Shown: positions 26,270 through 36,269, counted from the stretch's first letter. The stretch: 64,000 bases of DNA from Cyanobacteria bacterium GSL.Bin1 (GCA_009909085.1 JAAANX010000034.1:39598-103597); one strand, 5' to 3'. Translations and numbers: made by a program. The notes: generated from the letters alone by a model not told the origin.

Positions 26270-28801
26270 ATGACTAAATTAGTTGTCTTAAATTTGGGTA
26301 CAGGTAATTTTAATCAGGGCTTTCCTTTTGTGAGCGTTACTTTCCAATCTAGTAACTACATGATGCAAGTAACAGGAAACTTACCAGCTGTACCAAAATT
26401 GCTCAATTACTATCAACACTGGCAGTCTGTTTACCAACTTCTGAATCAATCACGTTCTTTAGGAACTCGTGATTCTCCACCCAAGGATCGACAGAATCCT
26501 AATTTTGATCGCGATAGCAGTATTTTCATCAACGAAACTGATATTACTCATGTTTCAGAAATTGAACTATCGAATGCTGCTACACAATTAAAAAGTTGTC
26601 TCGATAGCTGGCTTAATACTGAAGGATTTCGACAAATAGAACGTAGTCTACGCCAAGAATTGAGTGTTCATGATGAAATTCGCTTTATTATCCAAACTTC
26701 AGATCAACAGTCTAGGCAAATTCCTTGGTCTATTTGGCAATTTTTCCAAGATTATCCTGGAGCAGAAGTTGCCCTTAGCGCACTGGATTTCAAGTCAGTT
26801 AGAAGAGTAATTAACCCCGCTAAACAAGTCAGAATCTTAGCAATTTTAGGGAATAGCTCAGGCATTAATATTGAAGCCGATCGCGCCCTACTAGAAAATT
26901 TAAAAGGAGCAAACGTCGTTTTTTTAGTTGAGCCTTCTCGGCAAAAACTAGATGAATACTTGTGGCACCAAGCCGGATGGGATATTCTCTTTTTTGCTGG
27001 ACATAGTTGCAGTCAATTAGATGGCAAAACCGGAGAAATTTACATTAATCCGACAGAAAAACTTACGATTGCTCAGTTAAAAAATGCTCTCAATCGTGCT
27101 TTGAAAAGTGGATTGCAATTAGCGATTTTCAACTCTTGTCAAGGGCTAGGGTTGGCAAATCAATTAAGTGATTTAGACTTTCCACAAATGATTTTGATGC
27201 GCGAGCCAGTGCCTGACCGTGTTGCTCAGATTTTTCTCAAACACTTTTTATTTGCCTTTTCTGAAGGACAATCCCTTTATCTAGCATTCAGAGAAGCCCG
27301 AGAAAGACTCCAAGGCATTGAAGGAGAATTTCCGGGGGCAAGTTGGTTACCCCTAATTTTTCAAAATCCTGCTGAAATGCCTCCCACTTGGAACGAATTA
27401 TCAAAAGGAGAAACAACAATTATGTCTAATGCAAGTTCTAATTTTGTTGCCACTTTAACATTACATCCCTCCTCTCCCTCCCCAGATTGCTCAAAAACTC
27501 AACAATATTTCCTCTCATCAGAAGAAGTAACTGTAATTGGGAGATCGCCAGATTGTCAAATTCCTCTCAATCCCACTGAACATGTCACTGTTTCCCGCCG
27601 TCACGCCGAAATTAAACATATTAAACAAGGACAAGAATCCGGTTGGCACATTCGAGATACGGGAACGACTAATGGAACGTTAGTGAACGATCAGCGCATT
27701 GAAGGGTGGCATTCTCTTAACTCTGGCGATCGCGTAACCCTAGGCTATAAAGGACCCGAACTCATTTTTGAGCATTCTGCCTTACCGACAACCGTTTTTA
27801 TTCCCGTTTCTACCACCGAAGAATCAACTAGTGCTGAAGAATCGATATCGGAATTGGATTCTCAAGCCGTAGAAGAAAAGAAAGAAGCAGAAGCTGTAGA
27901 ACAGAACCAAGAAGAACAGGAAGCGTCTTCTGCTCTCCCTGTTCCCACAGAAAACCTATCAATACCAGAAGAAAAGACCTCACCCTCTGCTTCTCAATCC
28001 AGCACAAAAGCACCAGAAAAACCAACTGCATCAGTACCGCTGCCTTCTCTAGAAACCAAAGAAGAGATAACAAAAACTGATAAAAATCACACTCCGGTCA
28101 AGTCAACAACAACTCATCCCGAACCTACCCATGATCTCGAAGCGATTACTTCTTCCTCACTATGGGGAATAATGTCTCAACGAGAAGTGTCTCACCTGCC
28201 TTGTTCAGAAGAAATTACTGCCCTCGCCTTTTCTCCTGATGGGGCAACTCTCGCTAGTGCCAGTGGCGATAAAACCATTAAACTTTGGAATCTGGAAACC
28301 GGAGAAGAAACACTTTCCATTACGGCTCATAAACTGGCGATTAACGCCCTTGCCTTTTCTCCTGATGGGGCAACTCTCGCTAGTGCCAGTGGCGATAAAA
28401 CCATTAAACTCTGGAATCTGGAAACCGGAGAAGAAACACTTTCCATTACGGCTCATAAACTGGCGATTAACGCCCTTGCTTTTTCTCCTGATGGGGCAAC
28501 TCTCGCTAGTGCCAGCGGCGATAAAACCATTAAACTTTGGAATCTGGAAACGGGAGAGGAAACACTTTCTATGAGTACTCAAAAATCGATTATTTCGGCT
28601 CTAACCTTCAGCCCAGAGAAGCAGTTGCTAGCTAGTGTTAGCGATCGGCAATGGATTAAACTATGGTCAATTGGGACAGCCGAAGAAATATTATCAATGG
28701 CAATTCCAACGGCTTATCGAGGAGTAACAGTAGTGCATCCTGATGGTCAAACTCTAGCAAGTGCTGTGGAAGGAGAAAAGATTGCCCTCTGGACACTCTA
28801 G
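26270..28801 (+). CDS. CHAT protease - FHA - WD40 fusion protein
   Basis: An 843-residue three-part protein. Residues about 130-365 form a CHAT (caspase-like) peptidase with an intact dyad: His in LFFAGHSCSQ and Cys in AIFNSCQGLG. A complete FHA domain follows at about 418-500 (VIGRSPDCQI, VSRRHAEI, TGTTNGTLVNDQRI), then a low-complexity Glu/Ser/Pro linker of about 110 residues. Five WD40 blades close the protein; the first three are nearly identical and the last two degenerate. FHA suggests recruitment or activation by a phosphothreonine, for which the kinase encoded next is the natural source. Five blades is fewer than the usual seven, so the propeller may assemble between chains. No signal peptide. 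Confidence 0.9.
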   Translation: MTKLVVLNLGTGNFNQGFPFVSVTFQSSNYMMQVTGNLPAVPKLLNYYQHWQSVYQLLNQSRSLGTRDSPPKDRQNPNFDRDSSIFINETDITHVSEIELSNAATQLKSCLDSWLNTEGFRQIERSLRQELSVHDEIRFIIQTSDQQSRQIPWSIWQFFQDYPGAEVALSALDFKSVRRVINPAKQVRILAILGNSSGINIEADRALLENLKGANVVFLVEPSRQKLDEYLWHQAGWDILFFAGHSCSQLDGKTGEIYINPTEKLTIAQLKNALNRALKSGLQLAIFNSCQGLGLANQLSDLDFPQMILMREPVPDRVAQIFLKHFLFAFSEGQSLYLAFREARERLQGIEGEFPGASWLPLIFQNPAEMPPTWNELSKGETTIMSNASSNFVATLTLHPSSPSPDCSKTQQYFLSSEEVTVIGRSPDCQIPLNPTEHVTVSRRHAEIKHIKQGQESGWHIRDTGTTNGTLVNDQRIEGWHSLNSGDRVTLGYKGPELIFEHSALPTTVFIPVSTTEESTSAEESISELDSQAVEEKKEAEAVEQNQEEQEASSALPVPTENLSIPEEKTSPSASQSSTKAPEKPTASVPLPSLETKEEITKTDKNHTPVKSTTTHPEPTHDLEAITSSSLWGIMSQREVSHLPCSEEITALAFSPDGATLASASGDKTIKLWNLETGEETLSITAHKLAINALAFSPDGATLASASGDKTIKLWNLETGEETLSITAHKLAINALAFSPDGATLASASGDKTIKLWNLETGEETLSMSTQKSIISALTFSPEKQLLASVSDRQWIKLWSIGTAEEILSMAIPTAYRGVTVVHPDGQTLASAVEGEKIALWTL
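28220..28597 (+). repeat. Three near-identical 126-bp tandem repeats encoding WD40 blades
   Basis: Units begin at 28220, 28346 and 28472 with a period of exactly 126 bp (42 codons, one WD40 blade). Units differ by only a few bases until the third diverges after about 28570. Such low divergence indicates recent duplication or ongoing gene conversion, so copy number may vary between strains. Confidence 0.95.
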
Positions 28802-29114
28802 TCTTTTGAAAAAAAGATACTTACGGTTTTACGTAAATTGCATTACGTTGTTTCTATTCCTAGATTTCGCTGAAAAGGAATAAAATAAAGATATTTCAGT
28901 TAATTCGATCAATTATTTATTCCTTGGCAAATCAATAGCGAGTTTATCAATTGGTCAATTAACTGAGATTCTATAAAAATTTTGCTAGCTTCTGTGCATA
29001 CTGAGAAAAAAATCAACCAATTTAAAAGCAGAAGACTTTGCATGATTGCTTCGTGCCTATATGTAGAAAATGGTTTGCCATCTTTACTAATATCAATGAT
29101 TTTTATCTAGAACC
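28802..29114. other. 313-bp intergenic region upstream of the kinase operon
   Basis: No gene. It begins with regulon box 3 and continues as an AT-rich leader. No clear terminator for the upstream CHAT gene and no ribosome-binding site close to the kinase ATG were found. Confidence 0.5.
28822..28838 (+). promoter_or_regulatory. Regulon box 3 (TACGGTTTTACGTAAAT)
   Basis: Identical to boxes 1 and 2 and preceded by an A-tract. It lies 276 bp before the kinase start and in the same direction. Confidence 0.75.
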
Positions 29115-31151
29115 ATGACGATTGAAGATAAGCTATTAGCATCTCGCTATCACATCCTGAAAAATATTGGATCAGGAGCCTTTGGCGTTACCTTTCTAGC
29201 TGAGGACCAAAATATTCCAACCCAGCCGAAGTGCGTGGTTAAGCAATTGAAACCCTTAGTCAATGATCCCAATCATTTTGAACAAGCCAAGAAACTGTTT
29301 GAAAAAGAAGCTGCTACTTTATCGAAAGTGGGGACTCATAACCAAATTCCTTACCTCAAGGATTATTTTGAAGAGGAAGGAAACTTTTATCTTGTTCAAG
29401 ACTTTATTGATGGGATCCCTTTAGATCAAGAACTCCTGCCCAATCAACCGTGGTCAGAATCAGCCGTTTTGGCTCTTCTCAAAGACTGTCTTCCAATTTT
29501 AGACTTTATTCACACTCAAAAACCACCCATTATTCATCGGGATATCAAACCTGCCAATTTAATTCGGCGTCAGGAAGATGGAAAAATTGTGTTGGTTGAT
29601 TTTGGTGCAGTTAAAGAATCATTTCAGACTAAGCTGGTTCAATCAACCGTTGCTATTGGTACTCGTGGCTATATGCCCACTGAGCAAATTCGAGGGAAAC
29701 CTCGTCCCGCTAGCGATATTTTTGCGCTAGGAATGGTTGCCATTCAAGCATTAACGGGAGTGAATCCCATTGATTTACCAGAAGATGACAATGGAGAACT
29801 GGTTTGGCAATATATAGAAGATGAAGAGGGTCAGCTTCAGCGGAGCGTTACAGTTAATGCTAGCTTAGCAGAAGTTTTATCCAAAATAATTCGTCATGAC
29901 TTCAAGGATAGATATCAAACTGCCCAGGAAGTTACAGCAGCATTAGACAACCGAAGTTCTAACCAAGAACAAAATGAAACCTCTGTCATCTTAACTGAAG
30001 AGTTGAATGGCATGAGATCGCAAGAATTTACAGATTACAACCAACAAAAATCACAATCAGAACAAGAAACCCTTAAACAAAACTCAGCGATCCCACAACC
30101 AGAACAAGAAACCCTTAAACAAGATTCAAATTCCCAAAATCACTTATCAGTATCTCAGCAGTCATCTTCTTCAAAGGAAGAGAATAAACTCCCATCACCA
30201 TCTAGATCTCAAAATCAAGTGGCGACTTCGCTGAAGTCTCCCTTAGCCAAAAATGTGGGAATTGTATCTCTTATCATAATTTTGTCGACTGTTTTTATGT
30301 ATGGGTTGGAGTTCTATAAACAGCGGCAACAGAATCAGGCAATCGTGAAGCAAAACCAACAAAATGAAGAGCGTTTAAATAATCTTGAAGAAACATTAAC
30401 CTCATTATTTGATAAAAAGAAATACCAAGAGTGTATTGAGCAATCTAATAGCCAATTAGAAGATGAAACTGATGCGATGAAAGAAGCCAAGGTGAACTTT
30501 TATGACAAGTGTTCACTCCGCTTAGCTCAGTCTGATGTTGAGATTGACAAATACTCAGAGGCGATTCAACGAGCTGAGAAAATTCAGGAGGAAAGTGAAG
30601 TTTATCAAGAGGCTCAAACAAAGATTAAAGATTGGTCGAATGAACTCTTAGACAAAGGCATCAGCGAGTATAAAGAAAATGGGAAGTTAGACAGCTTTAA
30701 AAAAGCGGTTGATACATTATCGACTTCTAACCCAGTTCGAGAACAAGCACTTCAGAAAAAAGAAGAGTTGGAGGATTTACATGAGAAAAACGAGAAATTA
30801 TTATCTGAGGCTAACAGTGCTCTAGAGAAAGAACAATGGAATGTAGCAAGAAATCAAGCGCAAGAATTAAAAAAATCAGGGAAGGGCTACAACTACTGGG
30901 AAACTGAAGCTAGTTCAATTATAACCAAGGCTAATGAAGGTATGACAACTGCTGGGAGCATCGAGACAAATACTGAAACAACGAATACGGGAACGACTAC
31001 TGGAACAACGAATACGGGAACGACTACTGGAACAACGAATACGAGAACGACTACTGGAACAACGAAGATCAAACCTGATGATATAACAATTGACCTTTGC
31101 GATGATGAGTTTAATCGGAGTACCGGAATGTCTACTGCTGGTTGTGAGTAA
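29115..31151 (+). CDS. Membrane-anchored Ser/Thr protein kinase
   Basis: A Hanks-type kinase of 678 residues with all catalytic motifs: glycine loop GSGAFGVTF, VVKQL lysine, HRDIKPANLI, DFGAVKE and a DIFALGM subdomain IX. The kinase domain ends near residue 280. A polar linker with a repeated QEQETLKQ motif leads to one transmembrane helix (NVGIVSLIIILSTVFMYGL, about 378-396). The extracytoplasmic part is helical and TPR-like or coiled, ending in Thr-rich repeats and a short DDITIDLCDDEFNRSTG tail. It could sense the periplasm and phosphorylate FHA ligands for the two FHA proteins of this block. First gene of a three-gene unit behind regulon box 3. Confidence 0.93.
   Translation: MTIEDKLLASRYHILKNIGSGAFGVTFLAEDQNIPTQPKCVVKQLKPLVNDPNHFEQAKKLFEKEAATLSKVGTHNQIPYLKDYFEEEGNFYLVQDFIDGIPLDQELLPNQPWSESAVLALLKDCLPILDFIHTQKPPIIHRDIKPANLIRRQEDGKIVLVDFGAVKESFQTKLVQSTVAIGTRGYMPTEQIRGKPRPASDIFALGMVAIQALTGVNPIDLPEDDNGELVWQYIEDEEGQLQRSVTVNASLAEVLSKIIRHDFKDRYQTAQEVTAALDNRSSNQEQNETSVILTEELNGMRSQEFTDYNQQKSQSEQETLKQNSAIPQPEQETLKQDSNSQNHLSVSQQSSSSKEENKLPSPSRSQNQVATSLKSPLAKNVGIVSLIIILSTVFMYGLEFYKQRQQNQAIVKQNQQNEERLNNLEETLTSLFDKKKYQECIEQSNSQLEDETDAMKEAKVNFYDKCSLRLAQSDVEIDKYSEAIQRAEKIQEESEVYQEAQTKIKDWSNELLDKGISEYKENGKLDSFKKAVDTLSTSNPVREQALQKKEELEDLHEKNEKLLSEANSALEKEQWNVARNQAQELKKSGKGYNYWETEASSIITKANEGMTTAGSIETNTETTNTGTTTGTTNTGTTTGTTNTRTTTGTTKIKPDDITIDLCDDEFNRSTGMSTAGCE
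30981..31064 (+). repeat. 27-bp tandem repeat coding NTGTTTGTT
   Basis: About three copies of ACGAATACGGGAACGACTAC plus seven more bases, with period 27, near the 3' end of the kinase gene. It encodes a Thr-rich extracytoplasmic linker and is prone to length change. Confidence 0.9.
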
Positions 31152-31214
31152 ATTCAGATTCTTTGGTAAATAATTCTATTTAATACTTAGTTTTAAAGTG
31201 GAGATTAATAATTA

Positions 31215-32216
31215 ATGCTTGATCGCGCAATTAAACCAATAATAGTGGCAACAACACTTATATCTAGCTTTCTTAGCTATTCAAATATTTCTATTGCTGA
31301 ATCGACTCGCTATAGCTGTGTTTCCAAAAATGGTCAATTCCTCACTGTTGCTCAAATCTCAAGCCAAGAAAAAGAATTAGTCAATTGGCAACAAGTCGAA
31401 TCTCTGCTCGATGGAGAAGATATTGCTAAGGCATGTTTAGAATTTACTTCTCGATTACAAGACTTTGTTAACAATGGCAACCAGGGGTTTATCTCAGTGG
31501 GGACTCTTAATAATCAGTACTTTTTATGCGCTGCTAATGAATCCGGGAATTGTACTGGAGATAACTTTGGTTTTTTACTGATGTTAAACAATAATATGGC
31601 TCCCGAGCAAGCCTTAAGGCAGTTTTTTAGCAGCTCATCAATCGAGCAAAATCAAGGGAATTCTCAGAAGCCAGTTGTTAATCTAAATCAACAAATAGCG
31701 ACTAATCAAACTGAGCCTCTTTCTGATCAAGGAAATCAACTTCCACAAGATTCTACGGCAACCCAACCCAAAAATTCTATACAATACTTTTGCTTAAATG
31801 AAGGTGGAAAACAACCGGTTACCGTTGTTGATACTAAACGGGGCAGAATTGAACTGATTATTTGGAAGAGTCAGTTTTTTGCCAATTCAGGCTATACCCC
31901 TCAAAAACGCTGTGATCAAGTAACGGCACGCTTTCAGCAACATTCTGATGCCGAAACACTCCGATACATTTCAACGGGAACAATGAATCAACAAAACGTC
32001 ATTTGTGTTGCAAAAAATGATGCTGGAGATTGTCGAAGTGATGGTCTTTTAATTACTTTAGAAGCCCAAGATAATCCCAATCAAGTGTTAAGGGAGTTGT
32101 TTAATCTTAAAGAACGTGCCAGTAGTGGGGGAATTTTTCGGAACGTTGGGGGCGAGGAAATGAAAGAAGTGATTGTTTGGGATGATTTTTTAGAGACAAG
32201 ACTTAATCAACAGTAA
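31215..32216 (+). CDS. Secreted protein with two COP23 domains
   Basis: A 333-residue exported protein: an N-terminal hydrophobic signal (IIVATTLISSFLSYSNISIA), then two related cysteine-containing modules. Module 1 (RYSCVSKNGQFLTVAQ to EQALRQFF) and module 2 (QYFCLNEGGKQPVTVV to PNQVLRELF) share the order YxC, VNW/IWKS, C(x)VTxRxQ, ISxGTxNxQxxxCxA and CxxDxxLLxxL. This matches the COP23 domain, named after a circadian-oscillating cyanobacterial protein and of unknown function. The four cysteines per module probably form disulfides. A GGAG site precedes it, and it lies 63 bp after the kinase gene, so a periplasmic ligand or partner of the kinase sensor is possible. Confidence 0.85.
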   Translation: MLDRAIKPIIVATTLISSFLSYSNISIAESTRYSCVSKNGQFLTVAQISSQEKELVNWQQVESLLDGEDIAKACLEFTSRLQDFVNNGNQGFISVGTLNNQYFLCAANESGNCTGDNFGFLLMLNNNMAPEQALRQFFSSSSIEQNQGNSQKPVVNLNQQIATNQTEPLSDQGNQLPQDSTATQPKNSIQYFCLNEGGKQPVTVVDTKRGRIELIIWKSQFFANSGYTPQKRCDQVTARFQQHSDAETLRYISTGTMNQQNVICVAKNDAGDCRSDGLLITLEAQDNPNQVLRELFNLKERASSGGIFRNVGGEEMKEVIVWDDFLETRLNQQ

Positions 32217-32359
32217 TTAGGTAATGAAGAGGAGAATATAACTTAGAGCAAAGGTCAAGAAAGGTCTTGTATGTTCCTTTTCGACGGTTAAACGAGAAGT
32301 TCCGTAGTACAATTTTTCCTATAAAGTGTATCTGGGGTAGAAATTCCCACCGTGGACTT

Positions 32360-33724
32360 ATGTGGAAGCCATCCTTTATTTCCCTCGGTTTAGCTGTTGT
32401 GGGTTTACTATCAATCATCGGTTTGAGTGCCGATTATTCTTTGTTGTTGGCTCAGAATCTACCGAAAGATGAGGTTGGCGTTCAGTCCCAACAGCGCGAT
32501 CGCGCTGCCAATCGTCGGCGTGTCGCTTTAGTAATGGGCAATGCAGATTACACAGTGGGCTCTCCCTTAAAAAATCCGGTCAACGATGCGACAGATATAG
32601 CAGCAATGTTCCAAGAGTTGGGGTTTGACGAGGTCATTACAGTTACCAATGCCGAATTGAGGGAAATGGAGTCAGCTCTGAAAAATTTTGCCAATGAGTT
32701 GAGGGCGGGAAGTGTTGGCGTATTTTACTATGCCGGACACGGCATGCAGTCTCAAGGAGAAAATTATTTGATTCCTGTAGATGCAGAAATTCAATCCGAG
32801 TCAGATATTCGCTACGAGAGTCTTGCTCTGGGGCAAGTGCTAGGACGAATGGAAGATGCTGGGAATCAGATGAATATTGTCATTCTCGATGCCTGTCGCG
32901 ATAATCCCTTTAATCGGGGCTGGCGTTCCTCTGGCTCCCGAGGTTTAGCTGAGGTGAGAGCTGAAGGCATGTTAATTGCCTATGCCACTGCACCGGGCAA
33001 TGTTGCTTCTGATGGCGAAGGTCGCAATGGAACCTTTACGGGTGCTTTACTGGAAGGCATCCGCACCCCAGGGCAAGATGTCGTCCTAATGATGAGAGAG
33101 GTACGACGTACAGTGAAGAGACAAACGGGAGGGCAACAGGTACCTTGGGTTTCTACTTCCCTGGATAATAATTTTGCTTTCCTCCCAGGTGCAGACTCCG
33201 AGCCCTCCTTACCCCAGCCCTCATCGCCTACTCCCTCTGCCACTCCATCTCGACCGCCGAACCGCTCAGCATCGTTTGCAGAGTCACCTCGCTTACTCAG
33301 TGCGCGTCCCACCCGGAATACTGTAGAAGCAAGAGGAGTCAAACATTACTTCACCCTTGCTCTTCCGGATAATGCGGGAGAGCCTCTGCAAGCTGTACAA
33401 ATCAAGCAGCAGCAATCTACTGAAAACATCGAGTACGAACTCGAAGAAACGATCGCGTTCACGGGGGAAAAACGCAGCTCAGGAACAACGATCGCGATTC
33501 AAGATGTCTCACTCGATGAGGCAACGCAAACGATTACTATTTCCTTTACCGAGCCTATAGCACCGGGAACAACGTTTACCGTCGGCTTATTTCCGACCAG
33601 AAATCCCCGATCTAGCGGGGTGTATCTGTTTAATGTGACAGCCGTTCCTGGAGGCAAGAAACCTTTGGCTTTGAATCTGGGTGTTGCCCGCTTTCACTTT
33701 CGAGACAATGATCATTTCTTTTAG
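32360..33724 (+). CDS. Exported caspase-fold (C14) peptidase
   Basis: A 454-residue metacaspase-like protein (orthocaspase type). After a signal or anchor segment (FISLGLAVVGLLSIIGL) comes the p20-like domain, RRVALVMGNADY to FLPG, with intact His in VFYYAGHGMQ and Cys in ILDACRDNPF. Cyanobacterial orthocaspases cleave after Arg or Lys. A Pro/Ser-rich linker leads to a C-terminal beta-rich DUF4384-like or adhesion-like domain of about 130 residues. The ATG at MWKPSF is preferred because the earlier TTG would put 31 polar residues before the signal. It is the third gene behind regulon box 3 and converges on the TPR-CHAT gene, 56 bp between stops. Confidence 0.9.
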   Translation: MWKPSFISLGLAVVGLLSIIGLSADYSLLLAQNLPKDEVGVQSQQRDRAANRRRVALVMGNADYTVGSPLKNPVNDATDIAAMFQELGFDEVITVTNAELREMESALKNFANELRAGSVGVFYYAGHGMQSQGENYLIPVDAEIQSESDIRYESLALGQVLGRMEDAGNQMNIVILDACRDNPFNRGWRSSGSRGLAEVRAEGMLIAYATAPGNVASDGEGRNGTFTGALLEGIRTPGQDVVLMMREVRRTVKRQTGGQQVPWVSTSLDNNFAFLPGADSEPSLPQPSSPTPSATPSRPPNRSASFAESPRLLSARPTRNTVEARGVKHYFTLALPDNAGEPLQAVQIKQQQSTENIEYELEETIAFTGEKRSSGTTIAIQDVSLDEATQTITISFTEPIAPGTTFTVGLFPTRNPRSSGVYLFNVTAVPGGKKPLALNLGVARFHFRDNDHFF

Positions 33725-33780
33725 GAGTCGCGATGAAGCGAATGCTAACAACTCGCTCCAATGGGGGTAAAAACAGTTGA

Positions 33781-36255
33781 TTAATTGGCTTCACCAATCA
33801 TCGTAAATGCCCCCCATTCGATTGGATGCGGATATTCCTCCATTGTTGAGAGCATCGCTTGTCGCAAAGCTTGAGCCTTACTTTGAGTTTGACGCTGTTG
33901 GCGATAAAATTCAACCATTAAGTTAGCTGATGCATCATCCCTTACCGTCCAGAGTGAAACGATTAAACGTGAAGCTCCGGCAGCCAGGATGGAACGAGAC
34001 AGTCCAATTACCCCATCGCCGGTGAGATGACCTCGACCCGTATCACAAGCACTGAGGACGACTAACTCGGCTTGCAGGTCTAACTTGAGAATTTCATCGG
34101 AAGTTAAAATGCCATCTTGTTCACCAGAGGAAGCCAGCGCGATCGCGCCAGGAACACCACTGCCAGAAAAGTCTTGAATTAACCCGTGGGTTGCCAGGTG
34201 TATCAGTTGGGCTGCTCCCATTTGCTCACTGATGGCAGCTTCCGTTGCATCCTTGCCAATAATTGCTTTCGTGCCCAGCAGTTGAGCAATTTCCTGGGCT
34301 TCTTCTTCCGCGCCGGGTAACGAAACTAATTCAAGCCCAATGGTTTGGTTAGGGCCAATAAAGGTTTTGGGCATTTCTGGATTGCCCACGACCAATGCTC
34401 TCTTATTTTGATTATCGTTTCTCCTTTGAGCGGTAAAGTCTAACACTTGAATCGCTGGCGCGGTTAGGATGGTGTGTTTTTCAATTAAGTAGGTTCCGTT
34501 GGCATCTTGGAGGGCGGGGAAAGAAATTTGAAAGAGTTCTCGGCGAGGGATAAAAATAACCGGTGCATTTGGGTCAGAGGGTAATAAATCCGCGATTGGT
34601 TCAATTAAAACCGAGTAGAGAGAGCGATGGATTTGATCAAATGTCGGTTCAAGCTCAGTACTCCGCAAGCGCTCATACTGAGCGGTGGATAGATCTGTTT
34701 GCAGGAACTCTAGCCAGTCATTTGCCCACTCACCCGCTTTGAGAATTAACTGGGAGTCTTGAGCACTCAAATCAACGGATTGGAAGGAGACTTGGCCATT
34801 GGGTTGCACGACCCAAATATGCAGCTTGATATATTGACCATAAATTTTTCCCCGGGCGACAAATTCTTCATCGGCAATATAAGCATATTCAACCAGGGTG
34901 GCATTCTGCTCTTGAGCAATTTCACGAATTTTTTGAATATCGGGAGGGGCAATTTGCTGTTCAAACTGCGGAGAAGTGGGAGCGACAGACGACACTCTTT
35001 TGACCAATAGCTCAACGAAGGCTCTGGCTTTAGCGTGTTCGGCGATTTCTAAAGCTTCTTCGTATTTATTTTGTTCGACCAAAATCCGTCTCAGGAGGGC
35101 ATAGCTGTGAATTTGCGTGTCAAACATCGAAACTTGGGTTAAGTCGCCTAAGCCATCGCGTAAGTCATCTAAGAGCTTGATCGCGCCTTTATAGTGTTTC
35201 TCCGCTTGCACGAGATCGCCAGCAATCCAATACGCTGAGCCGAGTACATGAAGAGCGGAAGCTTCTAGCCTGGGGTCACTCACTTGTCGAGCCAGGGTGA
35301 GACTTTTCTTAAGATGGGGCATTGCCTTTGGTATATTTTCCAGGTCCGTATAAACGGTCCCGATTCCCTTCGTTGCAATCCCCTCCAAGCGAGGATGTTG
35401 AATCGCTTGAGCAAACTTTAAACTTTGTTGATAGTGCGCTAAGGCGGCATCGTGATTCTTCTGTGCTTGCTCAACATAACCGAGGTTACTTAAGATTTGT
35501 GCTTGCAACTTTTGACTGAGAGTTTCATCCTCAATTTTTTCCGCTGTAGTCAGACTGAGTTGATACTGCGCGATCGCGTCTGGAAATTTCCCTTGGTTCA
35601 TGTAAACGTTAGCAATGCTATTGAGTGAGAGAGCTATCCCTTCGCGATCATTTCTGGTTTGCGTCAACTGCAACGCCTGTTCATGTAAAGAGAGGGCTTG
35701 TTCAAACTCACCTAATTCCAAGTGCAGATTGCCCAAACCCCGCAGCACCAATTCTCGGCCCACCGCATTATCCAGGTCTTCCCAAATCGCTAGAGAGCGG
35801 TTGTAAGCGTCCAAGGCTTGGGGATAATTGCCTAAACGTAGATAATTATTCCCCAAATTGCCCAGAACACTCGCTTTGGCGGTACGATTTTCACTTTCCT
35901 GTAAAAAAGTGAGGGACTGCTCAAAGGAATTGACCGCTTCTTGATAACTGCCCATTCCTTCATAAGCCAGCCCTAACCGTCCCCAGGTCAATCCCTGTCC
36001 ACTGGCATCATCTAACTGCTCATAGCGGGATAACGCCTTTTTCCAGGCTTGAATCGCTAAGTCCCAACGCTGGGCTTGATAGTGGTTCATCCCTTCTCTC
36101 AGGAGTTCTTGAGGACTTGTCTGCTGAGACTGAGCTAACTGAATCTGCGGCGACTCAGAAATTGACGAGTGAGCTGCATACCCCCCACTTACAGACAGTA
36201 AGCAAGATGTTAGAAGTAATGCCAATGATGGGAAAGGAAAGCTGCGATTGTACAT
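33781..36255 (-). CDS. TPR-CHAT protease, exported
   Basis: An 824-residue protein with a signal peptide (FPSLALLLTSCLLSVSGGYA), about eight tetratricopeptide repeats (residues 50-390; for example GNNYLRLGNYPQALDAYNRSL), a linker and a C-terminal CHAT peptidase (about 560-820). The dyad is intact: His in IHLATHGLI and Cys in VVLSACDTGRG. TPR-CHAT is also the architecture of the CRISPR-linked protease Csx29, but no CRISPR genes are here. Start ATG MYNRSF is chosen because an upstream TTG would overlap the preceding gene. It follows the TpsA-like gene by 14 bp, a pairing common in cyanobacteria, and might process the secreted partner. Confidence 0.92.
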   Translation of the reverse strand: MYNRSFPFPSLALLLTSCLLSVSGGYAAHSSISESPQIQLAQSQQTSPQELLREGMNHYQAQRWDLAIQAWKKALSRYEQLDDASGQGLTWGRLGLAYEGMGSYQEAVNSFEQSLTFLQESENRTAKASVLGNLGNNYLRLGNYPQALDAYNRSLAIWEDLDNAVGRELVLRGLGNLHLELGEFEQALSLHEQALQLTQTRNDREGIALSLNSIANVYMNQGKFPDAIAQYQLSLTTAEKIEDETLSQKLQAQILSNLGYVEQAQKNHDAALAHYQQSLKFAQAIQHPRLEGIATKGIGTVYTDLENIPKAMPHLKKSLTLARQVSDPRLEASALHVLGSAYWIAGDLVQAEKHYKGAIKLLDDLRDGLGDLTQVSMFDTQIHSYALLRRILVEQNKYEEALEIAEHAKARAFVELLVKRVSSVAPTSPQFEQQIAPPDIQKIREIAQEQNATLVEYAYIADEEFVARGKIYGQYIKLHIWVVQPNGQVSFQSVDLSAQDSQLILKAGEWANDWLEFLQTDLSTAQYERLRSTELEPTFDQIHRSLYSVLIEPIADLLPSDPNAPVIFIPRRELFQISFPALQDANGTYLIEKHTILTAPAIQVLDFTAQRRNDNQNKRALVVGNPEMPKTFIGPNQTIGLELVSLPGAEEEAQEIAQLLGTKAIIGKDATEAAISEQMGAAQLIHLATHGLIQDFSGSGVPGAIALASSGEQDGILTSDEILKLDLQAELVVLSACDTGRGHLTGDGVIGLSRSILAAGASRLIVSLWTVRDDASANLMVEFYRQQRQTQSKAQALRQAMLSTMEEYPHPIEWGAFTMIGEAN

Positions 36256-36269
36256 AACCTTAGCGGAAT

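Noticed and set aside
28205..28582. Antisense and +1 open frames over the WD40 repeats
   Set aside because: They mirror the 126-bp repeats of the real gene and have no family resemblance.
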